Shown here: positions 1 to 7,451 of the stretch, one piece after another
How the letters are laid out: each line of letters opens with the position of its first letter
How positions within the stretch are numbered: position 1 is the first letter of the stretch
Origin: Zetaproteobacteria bacterium
GTDB taxonomy: Bacteria > Pseudomonadota > Zetaproteobacteria > Mariprofundales > Mariprofundaceae
Length of the DNA stretch: 24,966 bases
Reading direction: 5' to 3'
NCBI GenBank assembly: GCA_021545665.1
Contig: JAJRTX010000288.1
Location: 1 to 24,966 of the forward strand
Notes under the pieces: model-generated
The model's database searches: none
Told to the model about the DNA's origin: nothing
Seen by the model: the letters and a program-made list of their open reading frames with translations, nothing else
Made by a program: the position numbers and the translations under genes

Positions 1-2
1 AG

Positions 3-38
3 CCACCGCATCCGGATGATGACTTTGAAGTGGTGTAG
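3..38 (+). CDS. 3' end of an unidentified gene (partial)
   Basis: The first bases read openly in one frame as an acidic tail ending ...PDDDFEVV and then TAG at 36-38. It is followed at once by a hairpin-rich stretch, as expected at the end of a gene. Only 11 codons are visible, so the product cannot be named. It could also be chance open frame. Confidence 0.35.
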   Translation, partial: PPHPDDDFEVV

Positions 39-41
39 TCA

Positions 42-110
42 GTCGGCCGGATGGCCGACCAATCACCGGCTTCTAGCCGTAAAAGGAAGCCACCGGCTTT
101 TAGCCGGTGG
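42..110. repeat. Cluster of three REP-like hairpins
   Basis: Three perfect stem-loops follow each other. They are GTCGGCC/GGCCGAC (42-59), CGGCT/AGCCG (67-79) and CCACCGGCT/AGCCGGTGG with a TTT loop (90-110). The second and third share the core ACCGGCTTYTAGCCG, so they look like two copies of one palindromic unit. No T-run follows the last stem, so this resembles an intergenic REP/BIME element more than a classical terminator. It could still act as an mRNA 3'-end stabiliser for the upstream gene. Its position argues against starting tamA at the ATG at 51. Confidence 0.55.
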
Positions 111-137
111 TCGTTCACACTATATTTGTTTCTAATA

Positions 138-1853
138 ATGAATATAACCATATTGATGATGAGAGTTCTTACCGTAATCCTGGTTTTCCTGATGCCGGTT
201 GCAATGACATCTTCTTTTGCACAGGAATTGCCATCTTCAGAGAGGATTACCGGTGTGCCGCTGGAAGTGCCGGAGAGCATTCTGAAAGCCTTGAATACCC
301 CTGCGCTGGAAAAGCAGGGCATCAGTGGTGCCCGCCTTCGCTATGCGATTAAAGAAGATTCTGCTGTTTTGCGGGAATGGCTGCGCAGCGAAGGTTTTCT
401 CGACACCAAAGTGAATAGCGAAATTAGTGCGGATGGACTTGTGGTTTGGAATATTGCATCCGGTGAACTCTGGCATATTTCAGGATTTAAAGTTGATCCT
501 CCGCCTCCCGCTGACGTGACCCTGCCGAAAGAAAAGAAAGTGTTCCGCAGTGCGGATTATGAACAGGCTAAAATCAGCTTGCGCAGGGTGTGGGAAGACC
601 AGGGTTATCTGAAAGCCGGTTTCGCCGAAGCAAAGGTTATTCCCGATCATCAAAATAAAACCGTACAGATATTTTGGCAGATTTCGCCAGGCCAGTTATT
701 CCGTATTTCCGAGCTTCAGGTTGATGGCGCAGTTCAGTATGACCAGAAGCTGGCAGTGAAGCTCAGCCTGCTTCAGGCTGGACAGGTGCCTACCGTGCAG
801 CTTATCCATCAGGCAATCAAGAGCATAACGCGGGACTCACACTACAAGAGCGCGATCATTATTCCCCAACTTGATGCTGCAGTAGATGATGCAGTACCGA
901 TTCGCATCGAAGTCGTTGAAGATGCAAGCCGGATATTGACTGGGGATGTCGGATATAGCACGGATGTCGGCCTCAGTGTCGGAGCGAGCTGGCTCAACCG
1001 GGGCGCGATGAAAGGCAATCTGGAGTATGATGTAAAGACTCTCTGGTCGCAGGCAACCATGGGCATGGGGCTTTCCATTTCCCGCCCGGTTTGGCCGGGT
1101 GTGCGTGACCGGGTTGGTATTGAGATGGACTACCTGCGTGAAGATACTTCCGGAAAGCAGTTAAATACAATGAGCGGTGGCCCATTCTGGCGCCATGATT
1201 TCGGCCTTTTCGATTTTGTGAAGCTCTCCTTGCAGCAAAATTTTGTTAATGGCGCTGGTGAGCGTTTACGTCTGCTGGAGCCGGGGCTTCAGCTGCATGT
1301 AGACCGCAGAGCTGGGGAGGGGCTTCCTGATAGTGGTCTGCGGACGGATGCCAGTATCGCATTTCCAGTACAGACAAATGGTAATGGTCGCTGGATGCTC
1401 GCAAAGGCAGGCGGCCGCAGTTATCATAGTATTGGTGACTGGTTTCTGGCTGTACCGCGTATGGGTTACGGATATTCTCTTTCTTTTCAGAAATCTGTTC
1501 CGAAAGCCTTTCGGCAGTATACGGGTGGCGCTGGCAGCGTACGCGGTTATGAGCTGGATTCTATCGGGCCGGTTGGTGCAGATGGATTGGCCACAGGTGG
1601 CCTGCATGCTGCTTATGCTGGTGTAGATCTGGTAATTGCCCCTGCAAAACAGTTTTCACCCGTATTGTTCTCGGATATCGGCAAGGTATGGGGCACGGCT
1701 ACCGGCAACGAACCTGTAATGTATTCCGTGGGTATTGGCATCATAGTCGGTACACCTGCCGGACCTGTGCGGCTGGATTTCGTTAAGCCATTGCGCAAGC
1801 GGGCGCAGGATGCCAATTTTCAGATCTATTTCTCCCTGGGAGAAGTGCTGTAA
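138..1853 (+). CDS. tamA: TamA, Omp85-family outer-membrane assembly factor
   Basis: TamA is the outer-membrane barrel of the translocation and assembly module; with TamB it helps insert outer-membrane proteins and move lipids. The protein has a signal peptide (hydrophobic core VLTVILVFLMPVAM, likely cleavage after SSFA), POTRA-type domains over roughly the next 240 residues, and a C-terminal Omp85 beta-barrel with the family motif GSVRGYELDSIGP and a terminal strand ending FSLGEVL. The frame is open from an ATG at 51, but that would put 29 polar residues and REP-like hairpins before the signal peptide. Starts at 138, 156 or 159 are more sensible, and none has a clear ribosome-binding site. 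tamB follows 122 bp downstream on the same strand, the usual tamAB order. Identity is firm; the start is not. Confidence 0.9.
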   Translation: MNITILMMRVLTVILVFLMPVAMTSSFAQELPSSERITGVPLEVPESILKALNTPALEKQGISGARLRYAIKEDSAVLREWLRSEGFLDTKVNSEISADGLVVWNIASGELWHISGFKVDPPPPADVTLPKEKKVFRSADYEQAKISLRRVWEDQGYLKAGFAEAKVIPDHQNKTVQIFWQISPGQLFRISELQVDGAVQYDQKLAVKLSLLQAGQVPTVQLIHQAIKSITRDSHYKSAIIIPQLDAAVDDAVPIRIEVVEDASRILTGDVGYSTDVGLSVGASWLNRGAMKGNLEYDVKTLWSQATMGMGLSISRPVWPGVRDRVGIEMDYLREDTSGKQLNTMSGGPFWRHDFGLFDFVKLSLQQNFVNGAGERLRLLEPGLQLHVDRRAGEGLPDSGLRTDASIAFPVQTNGNGRWMLAKAGGRSYHSIGDWFLAVPRMGYGYSLSFQKSVPKAFRQYTGGAGSVRGYELDSIGPVGADGLATGGLHAAYAGVDLVIAPAKQFSPVLFSDIGKVWGTATGNEPVMYSVGIGIIVGTPAGPVRLDFVKPLRKRAQDANFQIYFSLGEVL

Positions 1854-1975
1854 TGATCGTAACTGTTCAGCGCACCCCTGATTCTCCCGATGGCAGCGTT
1901 AAAAAATGCCCACTTACAGCAGTAAGCTCTGCTTTTTCGCCTTGCTATCAGAAAAATCATAATGGTACTAAATAA
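1853..1975 (+). CDS. Possible 40-codon ORF between tamA and tamB
   Basis: An open frame begins at an ATG overlapping the tamA stop (TAATG) and ends in a TAA directly before the tamB ATG, in the same frame as tamB. It fills the whole tamA-tamB gap. No ribosome-binding site of its own, no membrane segment and no recognisable motif are visible, and the composition is not strikingly coding. It may be a coupling ORF or simply chance. A weak hairpin (AGCAG/CTGCT followed by TTTT) lies inside it. Confidence 0.2.
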   Translation: MIVTVQRTPDSPDGSVKKCPLTAVSSAFSPCYQKNHNGTK

Positions 1976-4900
1976 ATGATCAAACGAATTATCCAGTTTG
2001 TTGTGGGTATTATGTTACTCATGGTTGCAATTGTGGGCGTTGCATTAGTCTGGGTTGGCAGCGATGGTGGTCGGGATTGGCTAAGCAGGCAGGCTGAATA
2101 TTATTCTGAAGGCGCTGTTCTTATTTCCGGCCTGCAAGGGCACCCTTTATCCGCACTGAGTGCGGCAAGTATTGAATATCGTGACCCTCAAATGAATATA
2201 ACGGTTCAGAAGGCTGAGTTCAGCTGGGCCCCAATGGCCTTATTCAAAGGCAATCTGGATATCCTGTCTCTATCTGTGGCTGACTTGAAAGTGCATCAAC
2301 TTGCCGGGGCTGAAGTGGCTTCAGAACCAGCCTCGGAGATTCCGTTTGGACTTGTTTCCCGTCTGCATCTACATGTATTCCACATCGGCAATGTTGAGGT
2401 TTTTGATCCGGAAGGCGCAGCAGCTGTGAAGCTACAAAACATCAGTGTGGATGAACTGGCTTTTTCACCAAGACTTACCGGAACAGTTAAGCTGGAAGCA
2501 GAAGGTAAAACGGCACAAATGGAACTGACTGGCACGATAGATGATTGGGAACTCAAGTTGGCGGCACGCCCGTTAGAAGGTCAATTTCCAGTCGCGGACA
2601 TAAAGCTGGCCGGTCAGATGCTTGAACAGGGCAGTATGCAGTTGCATGCAAAGCTGGATGAGCAGGGTGCTATTCAATCTGAGGGTGAGTGGAGCTTTGC
2701 TGCGGGTTTAATCAAGGCGGAAGTCCGGTTGGAGGCACAAGGCCAGTCGGCACAGATTCACCTGGATGGTAAGCTCGATGACTGGAAACTTGGGATCAAG
2801 GCGCATCCATTGCAGGCTCAATACCCCGATATTGATTTGCGACTGGCCGGTCAGACGTTTGAGCAGGCCAGCATGCAGTTGAAAGCAAAACTGGAGCAGG
2901 GCACTCTCCAAACCGATGGTTTATGGACAATTACTGAGGGTTTGATCAGTGGCAAAGGTACACTGAAAGCGGATTTCAGCCCGGTCAAAGTACAAGGCCA
3001 ATGGCAGCTCAAAGCAGAGACTGAAACCAGTGCAGTACAGCTTTCACTGGTCACAGATGTGGATGCTGGCCCGCAATTCAATCGTCAGCTACATCTCACA
3101 GCTGATGTCGATATGAAAGACGACAAGCTGAAAGGTGTTGTGCATGAGAGCGGGCAGGCTCTGGTCGCGGAGTGGAGCTACAAGGATGACATCCTGCAAC
3201 TCAAAACCCAAATGGATAAATGGATAGTGCCGCTTAAGCAGGCTGCGGGTGTTGTTACGGGTAAAGTTGAGGCTGGTTTTAACACCGAAACATCAGCATG
3301 GAAAGTGGAAGCTGATGTGCCTGAGGGCAAATTAGCCGGACTGATGGCGAGTCTGAATATTAAAGGAGAAGGTGACGACAAGGATTGGCAACTGTATAGC
3401 GGAAATATTGATTTACTGGGGGTGATCGTAAAGGCATCGGGCAAGGGAGATATGCAGGGAGGACAGCTACAGGGTCATTTGCATTCTGAAAACCTGCAGG
3501 CTGTGCTGGCACTGGCTGGCAGTGAACATGGTGGTGGTATACTGAATGGTGACTTCCGCTTAAGTGGCACCATGATAAAACCAAAGCTGGTTTGGAAAGT
3601 GCAGTTAAAGGGTTTAAAGAGTCAATGGGCCAATGTGAATCGATTGCAGGGTAAGGGTTGGTTGCTTCCTAATCAAAGTCAGGGAGAACTCTCCATCAAT
3701 GCCAGCGACATCTACCTTGAAAGCGGACAAAGCTGGAGCCGATTGAAGATGCAAGCCGGTTTGCAGGAGCAAACCTTATCTGTGCACAGCACTGCTGTCG
3801 GTGAAATCGGCTGGCAAGTTCAGATAAAGGCAAAAGGGCAAGATAACAAGTGGGCCGGGAAGGTCGGGAAACTGCGTCTGGATTATCAGAATAAATCTGT
3901 ACTGGCTTTGAATGAGCTGCCATGGCATTGGCAGGCTGATCAGTTGCAGATTCCGGAATCGAATATCCGGATTGCTAATCTTCCGGCCCGGATTTCTCTT
4001 CAGCTTGATGATAAGAGCCCACAAATACATTTAAAGGTACCATCCGTGGAAGCAAAGACTCTGAAGCCATGGCTGGATGAATCTCAGTTAGATGGTATTG
4101 ATGGCAGTATCCATCTGGATATAGCTCTTGGCGGCACATGGGAAAAACCTTCACTCAGACTGAGGTCCGGAAGCGACAAATTGAGTATGCAATGGCCCGA
4201 GGAAGATAGGAACCTGCCACCTCCTGTTCTGAAAAACCTGCAACTGTCTGCCAGTTATGAGAAACAGTTATTGCAATGGCAGCTTAGCGGCACAGCCAGC
4301 GGTGACAGCAAATTGCACAGTAAAGGGAGAGTGCCCTGGTTGATCAGCTTTAGACCATGGCTGTTTGCCCCCGTTAAGAACAAACCCGGCAGAACATATG
4401 CATCCCTGCAGATCAGGGATCTGGCCCTCTTCCAACCCCTGGCTCCGAATCTCTATCCACTCGTCGGCAATGCTGCTGTCACGCTTGATGTGCGCGACCC
4501 GTTTGGAAAATTACAAGCTGATGCAGCTTTGAATCTGGCGCTTACTTCACTTGGTGTTCCTGAACTGGGTCTGGATATGAGTGGGCAGGTGCTCGCAAAG
4601 TGGAAAAAAGACCGGGGTGATGTCGATATTGAAATGAAAAGTGGGGATGGTGTTCTGACTGTGCAGGGGCCGTTTACATGGCCGATGCAGAAAATGCCGA
4701 CCATTGATTTTAAACAGTTCCCGGTCATTCAGCGGCCTGGTCAAGAGGTGATCATTGACGGTCATCTGGGTATGAATCAGCAGCAAAAACAGGCATGGAT
4801 AAAGGGCTGGGTGACAACCTCGAAATTGAGTATTGAGATACCGGACTCACAGCCGAAACCAACCTCCGATCTACAGTGGACGCAGCAGGAAGAGGAACCG

Positions 4901-5650
4901 AAAAGCAGTGACGATTTGCCACTGACACAACTGGATGTGAAACTGAATCTTGGTAAGGCGGCGGAGATATATGGCCGCGGCATGAAAATGCAGCTTGCCG
5001 GGAAGCTGCACCTTGGCGGCAGCATGAAGAAGCCACACTTAACAGGTGAATTAACAATACCCAAGGGTGGTATTGATTACCGTAATATCCGTCTTGATGT
5101 ACTGCCTGATAGCCGTGTGGTTTTTACCGGCGATCCGGAGCGCCCACTGCTTTATGTGCAGGCCGGTCGCAAGATCAATGACATCATGGTCGGAGTTCAG
5201 ATTGATGGACCAGCGGATGGATTGCAGTCCCGTCTGATCTCCAGTCCCACCATGTCTGATGGGGAAATCCTGTCTTATCTGGTAACCGGTCGACCACTAT
5301 CCACCTTAGGCAAAAATGGAGCAGCAGATGCTCTGAGTGCTGCAGGCTTCTTGCTCGGATCTGGAAGCGCCCTGCAAGATGTGCAAAATAAAGTTCAGAG
5401 AGGTTTGGGTCTGGACAGTCTGGAAGTGGATGCGGGTATAGAAAGCAGCAAAGTGGCAGTTGGCAAGAAAATAGGCGAGAACACTACGATAAAACTGGAG
5501 GAAACCATTGCTGCTGAGTACACAACCGCAGTAACGCTTGAATATCTTTTAACCAAAAGTATAACCGTGTTCGCCAGACAGGTACAAAATGCCGCGCCAA
5601 CGCTGGGTTTACGCTATCGCAAGTCCTGGACAGGCATGGCGGATAAATAG
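1976..5650 (+). CDS. tamB: TamB, inner-membrane-anchored translocation module protein (DUF490)
   Basis: TamB is an AsmA-like, beta-rich bridge from inner membrane to outer membrane that partners TamA and is implicated in phospholipid transport. This protein of 1224 residues is close to the usual family length. Residues about 5-28 form the single N-terminal membrane anchor (IIQFVVGIMLLMVAIVGVAL). A long repetitive periplasmic region follows, then the conserved DUF490 C-terminus with GGIDYRNIRLDVLPDSRVVF, the LISSPTMSDGEILSYLVTGRP segment and the ending TLGLRYRKSW. Residues about 171-249 and 250-327 are an internal tandem duplication of about 79 residues (both contain the DDW and SMQL motifs). 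The gene follows tamA in the same direction and is convergent with the methyltransferase gene downstream. Confidence 0.92.
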   Translation: MIKRIIQFVVGIMLLMVAIVGVALVWVGSDGGRDWLSRQAEYYSEGAVLISGLQGHPLSALSAASIEYRDPQMNITVQKAEFSWAPMALFKGNLDILSLSVADLKVHQLAGAEVASEPASEIPFGLVSRLHLHVFHIGNVEVFDPEGAAAVKLQNISVDELAFSPRLTGTVKLEAEGKTAQMELTGTIDDWELKLAARPLEGQFPVADIKLAGQMLEQGSMQLHAKLDEQGAIQSEGEWSFAAGLIKAEVRLEAQGQSAQIHLDGKLDDWKLGIKAHPLQAQYPDIDLRLAGQTFEQASMQLKAKLEQGTLQTDGLWTITEGLISGKGTLKADFSPVKVQGQWQLKAETETSAVQLSLVTDVDAGPQFNRQLHLTADVDMKDDKLKGVVHESGQALVAEWSYKDDILQLKTQMDKWIVPLKQAAGVVTGKVEAGFNTETSAWKVEADVPEGKLAGLMASLNIKGEGDDKDWQLYSGNIDLLGVIVKASGKGDMQGGQLQGHLHSENLQAVLALAGSEHGGGILNGDFRLSGTMIKPKLVWKVQLKGLKSQWANVNRLQGKGWLLPNQSQGELSINASDIYLESGQSWSRLKMQAGLQEQTLSVHSTAVGEIGWQVQIKAKGQDNKWAGKVGKLRLDYQNKSVLALNELPWHWQADQLQIPESNIRIANLPARISLQLDDKSPQIHLKVPSVEAKTLKPWLDESQLDGIDGSIHLDIALGGTWEKPSLRLRSGSDKLSMQWPEEDRNLPPPVLKNLQLSASYEKQLLQWQLSGTASGDSKLHSKGRVPWLISFRPWLFAPVKNKPGRTYASLQIRDLALFQPLAPNLYPLVGNAAVTLDVRDPFGKLQADAALNLALTSLGVPELGLDMSGQVLAKWKKDRGDVDIEMKSGDGVLTVQGPFTWPMQKMPTIDFKQFPVIQRPGQEVIIDGHLGMNQQQKQAWIKGWVTTSKLSIEIPDSQPKPTSDLQWTQQEEEPKSSDDLPLTQLDVKLNLGKAAEIYGRGMKMQLAGKLHLGGSMKKPHLTGELTIPKGGIDYRNIRLDVLPDSRVVFTGDPERPLLYVQAGRKINDIMVGVQIDGPADGLQSRLISSPTMSDGEILSYLVTGRPLSTLGKNGAADALSAAGFLLGSGSALQDVQNKVQRGLGLDSLEVDAGIESSKVAVGKKIGENTTIKLEETIAAEYTTAVTLEYLLTKSITVFARQVQNAAPTLGLRYRKSWTGMADK
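2486..2956 (+). repeat. Intragenic tandem duplication inside tamB
   Basis: Two consecutive units of about 237 bp encode similar 79-residue blocks. Unit 1 starts VKLEAEGKTAQMELTGTIDD and unit 2 starts VRLEAQGQSAQIHLDGKLDD. Both continue through LAGQ...EQ.SMQL.AKL and a W..(T/A)(E/A)GLI motif. The protein match is clear while the DNA has diverged, so the duplication is old rather than a recent copy error. Confidence 0.75.
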
Positions 5651-5692
5651 TAGAGAGGGATCGTAGACTGCTTCTGTTTAGCCCTGATTATT

Positions 5693-6172
5693 CTAAACCC
5701 AGCGGCGGACTCTGGTTTTGTAACTGAGATATTCTTCTCCAAACTGTTTTTCCAGAGCTTCTTCTTCCGGTTTTATCTGGAAGGCATTCATGTACAAAAT
5801 AAATGCAACTACAACAAAGAAGCCAAAGGAGCTGGTGAAATAGATGCTGGTTGCGGACTGGATCAGCACCAGTCCGAGATACATCGGATTTCTGGTGAAG
5901 TTGTATATGCCGTTCGTTACAATGCTTGATGTTTTATGCGGATATCTTGGGTCAATGGTCGTTTTCTGTTTTCTAAAACTGAGCAGGGCCCACATATCAA
6001 TGACAGCGGCTGCTGCAATCAGAGTGAGTGCAGTAAAAGTCCTGAAGTTTGAATCCGGATCATGCGTTGGCAAGAGTTTGCTCAAGCTCCAGATGATCAG
6101 CCCGAAGATAATTGCGACAACAGGTGGCGGAATAGTTAAGTGAAGTCGTTTCAGTTTGAACTCCGGATTCAA
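5693..6172 (-). CDS. ICMT/PEMT-type integral membrane methyltransferase family protein
   Basis: The 159-residue protein belongs to the isoprenylcysteine carboxyl-methyltransferase / phospholipid methyltransferase superfamily. Hydrophobic segments lie at about residues 14-35 and 47-67, with a long hydrophobic stretch after residue 95. The family signature is present: GIYNFTRNPMYLGLVL, followed near the C-terminus by EEEALEKQFGEEYLSYKTRVRRWV-type sequence (charged E-E-x-x-L...F...Y..Y...V.R). The substrate in bacteria is generally unknown. The only in-frame start upstream is TTG at 6172, because a TGA lies one codon before it. The ATG at 6176 is in another frame. The gene is convergent with tamB and divergent from the DUF1841 gene. 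Confidence 0.8.
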   Translation of the reverse strand: MNPEFKLKRLHLTIPPPVVAIIFGLIIWSLSKLLPTHDPDSNFRTFTALTLIAAAAVIDMWALLSFRKQKTTIDPRYPHKTSSIVTNGIYNFTRNPMYLGLVLIQSATSIYFTSSFGFFVVVAFILYMNAFQIKPEEEALEKQFGEEYLSYKTRVRRWV

Positions 6173-6238
6173 TCATAATGAGAATGAAAACTGATCTTAG
6201 ACAGTAATCAAGAAAATGTCACAACCTGATAGTGCAGC

Positions 6239-6268
6239 TTAACATTATCATGTTACACTTTCGATAAT
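6239..6268 (+). promoter_or_regulatory. Probable sigma70 promoter for the DUF1841 operon
   Basis: TTAACA at 6239-6244 (one mismatch to the -35 consensus) and GATAAT at 6263-6268 (one mismatch to -10) are separated by 18 bp. The start codon follows at 6288 after a GAGGAGAAG ribosome-binding site. A short palindrome TAACAT-TATC-ATGTTA (6240-6255) overlaps the -35 box and spacer and could be an operator, which is speculative. Confidence 0.55.
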
Positions 6269-6287
6269 AGCAGTGTGAGGAGAAGTA

Positions 6288-6737
6288 ATGGAATCGCCAA
6301 GCGGGCCGAGCAGAGAGCAGTTGCGAGCGCATCGCCAGATTTTCTGGGATGCGTGGCAGAAAATGCAGGCTGATCTGCCACTCAATGCACTGGAAGTTCG
6401 TATATCAAGGGTGATTGCACTGCATCCGGAATATCACCATTTCTTCAATGATATGGAAGATTTTCTTGACCGGGATTTTGAGGTCGATGATGGCATGAAT
6501 CCTTATCTGCATCTGTCCCTGCATCTGTCCCTGGAAGAACAGGCGGCGACCCGGCATCCACCGGAAATGGGTAAGGCACTGGAGCATTTGATGATGATCA
6601 GGGGCATGGATCGGCACGATGCCCTGCATAAAATGCTTGAGGCACTGGCAGAAACCGTTTTTTGCGCCCAGCATGCAGGTGGTGAGCCGGATGTGGCAGC
6701 CTATGCAGCCCGCCTCAGAGAACTGAGTAAATCATGA
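6288..6737 (+). CDS. DUF1841 family protein
   Basis: The 149-residue cytoplasmic protein matches the DUF1841 pattern. It has an R..(F/I)FW.AW.K N-terminal block, a (V/I)I..HPEYHHFF motif at about residues 43-54, NPYLHLSLHLSLEEQ at about 71-86 and a C-terminal (A/L)E..F.AQ.....PD..AY segment. No biochemical function is established for the family; the conserved HPEYH and NPxLH histidines suggest metal or ligand binding, which is inference. The start has a strong GAGGAG site. It overlaps the next gene by 4 bp, so the two are co-translated. A 12-bp tandem duplication (CTGCATCTGTCC twice, about 6507-6530) gives the HLSLHLSL repeat. Confidence 0.8.
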   Translation: MESPSGPSREQLRAHRQIFWDAWQKMQADLPLNALEVRISRVIALHPEYHHFFNDMEDFLDRDFEVDDGMNPYLHLSLHLSLEEQAATRHPPEMGKALEHLMMIRGMDRHDALHKMLEALAETVFCAQHAGGEPDVAAYAARLRELSKS

Positions 6738-7081
6738 TTCGTAATCTACTGATTGCCATTTTCTTCTTCTTCGGCCCGGCGCTGCTGCTGTTTGTTGCGC
6801 GCAATATGATTATGATCGGATTACTCTGGTTGAAAATGCGCCAGAAAAGAGAACATGAGCACAAGATTATTGATATTACGCCGATTCATAATCACAGGCA
6901 TCCGAACTGGTTTGTTATTTTTGTTGTTATCATCAGCCTGGCTTGTGCCATCACTATTTTTATGGAGCTGCAAAAGAAGGTTGATGTAGAGCCGCAGCAC
7001 TATGTCCCGGCCTACACCGATGATTCGGGACAGGTTGTTCCCGGTCACTGGCAACCGATAGAACCGGAAAACAAACAATAA
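6734..7081 (+). CDS. Small two-helix membrane protein, unknown function
   Basis: The 115-residue protein has one hydrophobic segment at about residues 4-35 and a second at about 58-78 (WFVIFVVIISLACAITIFM), separated by a basic, histidine-containing loop. The C-terminal tail contains YVPAYTDDSGQVVPGHW, a pattern seen in small proteobacterial membrane proteins of unknown role. The ATG overlaps the DUF1841 stop (ATGA), so they form an operon. It is the last gene before the AT-rich accessory island, which begins within about 10 bp of its stop. Confidence 0.65.
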   Translation: MIRNLLIAIFFFFGPALLLFVARNMIMIGLLWLKMRQKREHEHKIIDITPIHNHRHPNWFVIFVVIISLACAITIFMELQKKVDVEPQHYVPAYTDDSGQVVPGHWQPIEPENKQ

Positions 7082-7090
7082 CGCACTGTT

Positions 7091-7304
7091 ATGATAAATG
7101 AATATACAGCTATAACTAAAACAAGAGGATGATTGGTGGATAGGTTGGATAGAGGAAATTCTAGGGGTTACTTGCCAGGAAAAAACTTACAATGAATTGA
7201 AAAACACACTGGCTGTTACTCTCAAGGAAGCCTTGGAATTTAATCGGCAGGATGCACTTTCAATGGCTGGAAGCCGATACAAAGAAGAAATAATTGCTGT
7301 ATGA
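7091..7304 (+). pseudogene. hicB: Frameshifted hicB antitoxin gene
   Basis: HicB is the antitoxin of HicAB type II toxin-antitoxin modules. From ATG 7091 the frame reads MINEYTAITK and then runs out of frame. Moving by one base at the AAAA run (7118-7121) restores a clear HicB body: QEDDWWIGWIEEI, then QEKTYNELKNTLAVTLKEAL and EFNRQDALS, ending at TGA 7302-7304. One extra A (or two lost bases) therefore breaks the gene. A sequencing error in the A-run is possible, but the adjacent hicA is also truncated, which favours real decay. The ATGA overlap with the next start is typical of hicB-hicA. Confidence 0.7.
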
Positions 7305-7354
7305 AAAGAAAGGAACTACTACTAAAGCGCGAAACGATCCCCGTTTTCCCTTGA
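7301..7354 (+). pseudogene. hicA: hicA toxin remnant (first codons only)
   Basis: An ATG overlapping the hicB stop opens MKRKELL, the usual HicA N-terminus. The sequence then departs from the double-stranded-RNA-binding-like HicA fold and stops at 7352-7354. No catalytic histidine region (G-x-H-x-x-(Y/F)) is present, so no active toxin is made. The following bases are the hsdS remnant, which suggests a deletion that fused hicA to hsdS at about 7322-7330. Confidence 0.55.
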
Positions 7355-7451
7355 AGGTGGATATTCAAAGGAACTGAAAAAGTTGGGGGAACTCAAAAAA
7401 TCCATTTTTCAAAAAGCTTTTGCTGGGGAGTTACCAAATGAGTGTTGCTGA
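7326..7451 (+). pseudogene. hsdS: 3' remnant of hsdS (type I R-M specificity subunit)
   Basis: A frame open from about 7326 ends at TGA 7449-7451 with ELKKLGELKKSIFQKAFAGEL, the C-terminal helix typical of HsdS proteins (L..LKKS(I/L)(L/F)..AF.GEL). Nothing of the target-recognition domains remains upstream; the hicBA remnant is there instead. The hsdS stop overlaps the start of the PHP-ATPase gene, as in an intact operon where the ATPase gene directly follows hsdS. No hsdM is present in the window. Confidence 0.65.

Noticed and set aside
51..137. N-terminal extension of TamA from the ATG at 51
   Set aside because: It runs through REP-like hairpins and would put 29 polar residues before an obvious signal peptide.
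6507..6530. 12-bp tandem repeat in the DUF1841 gene as a phase-variation tract
   Set aside because: There are only two copies and the unit is a multiple of three, so slippage would not shift the frame.
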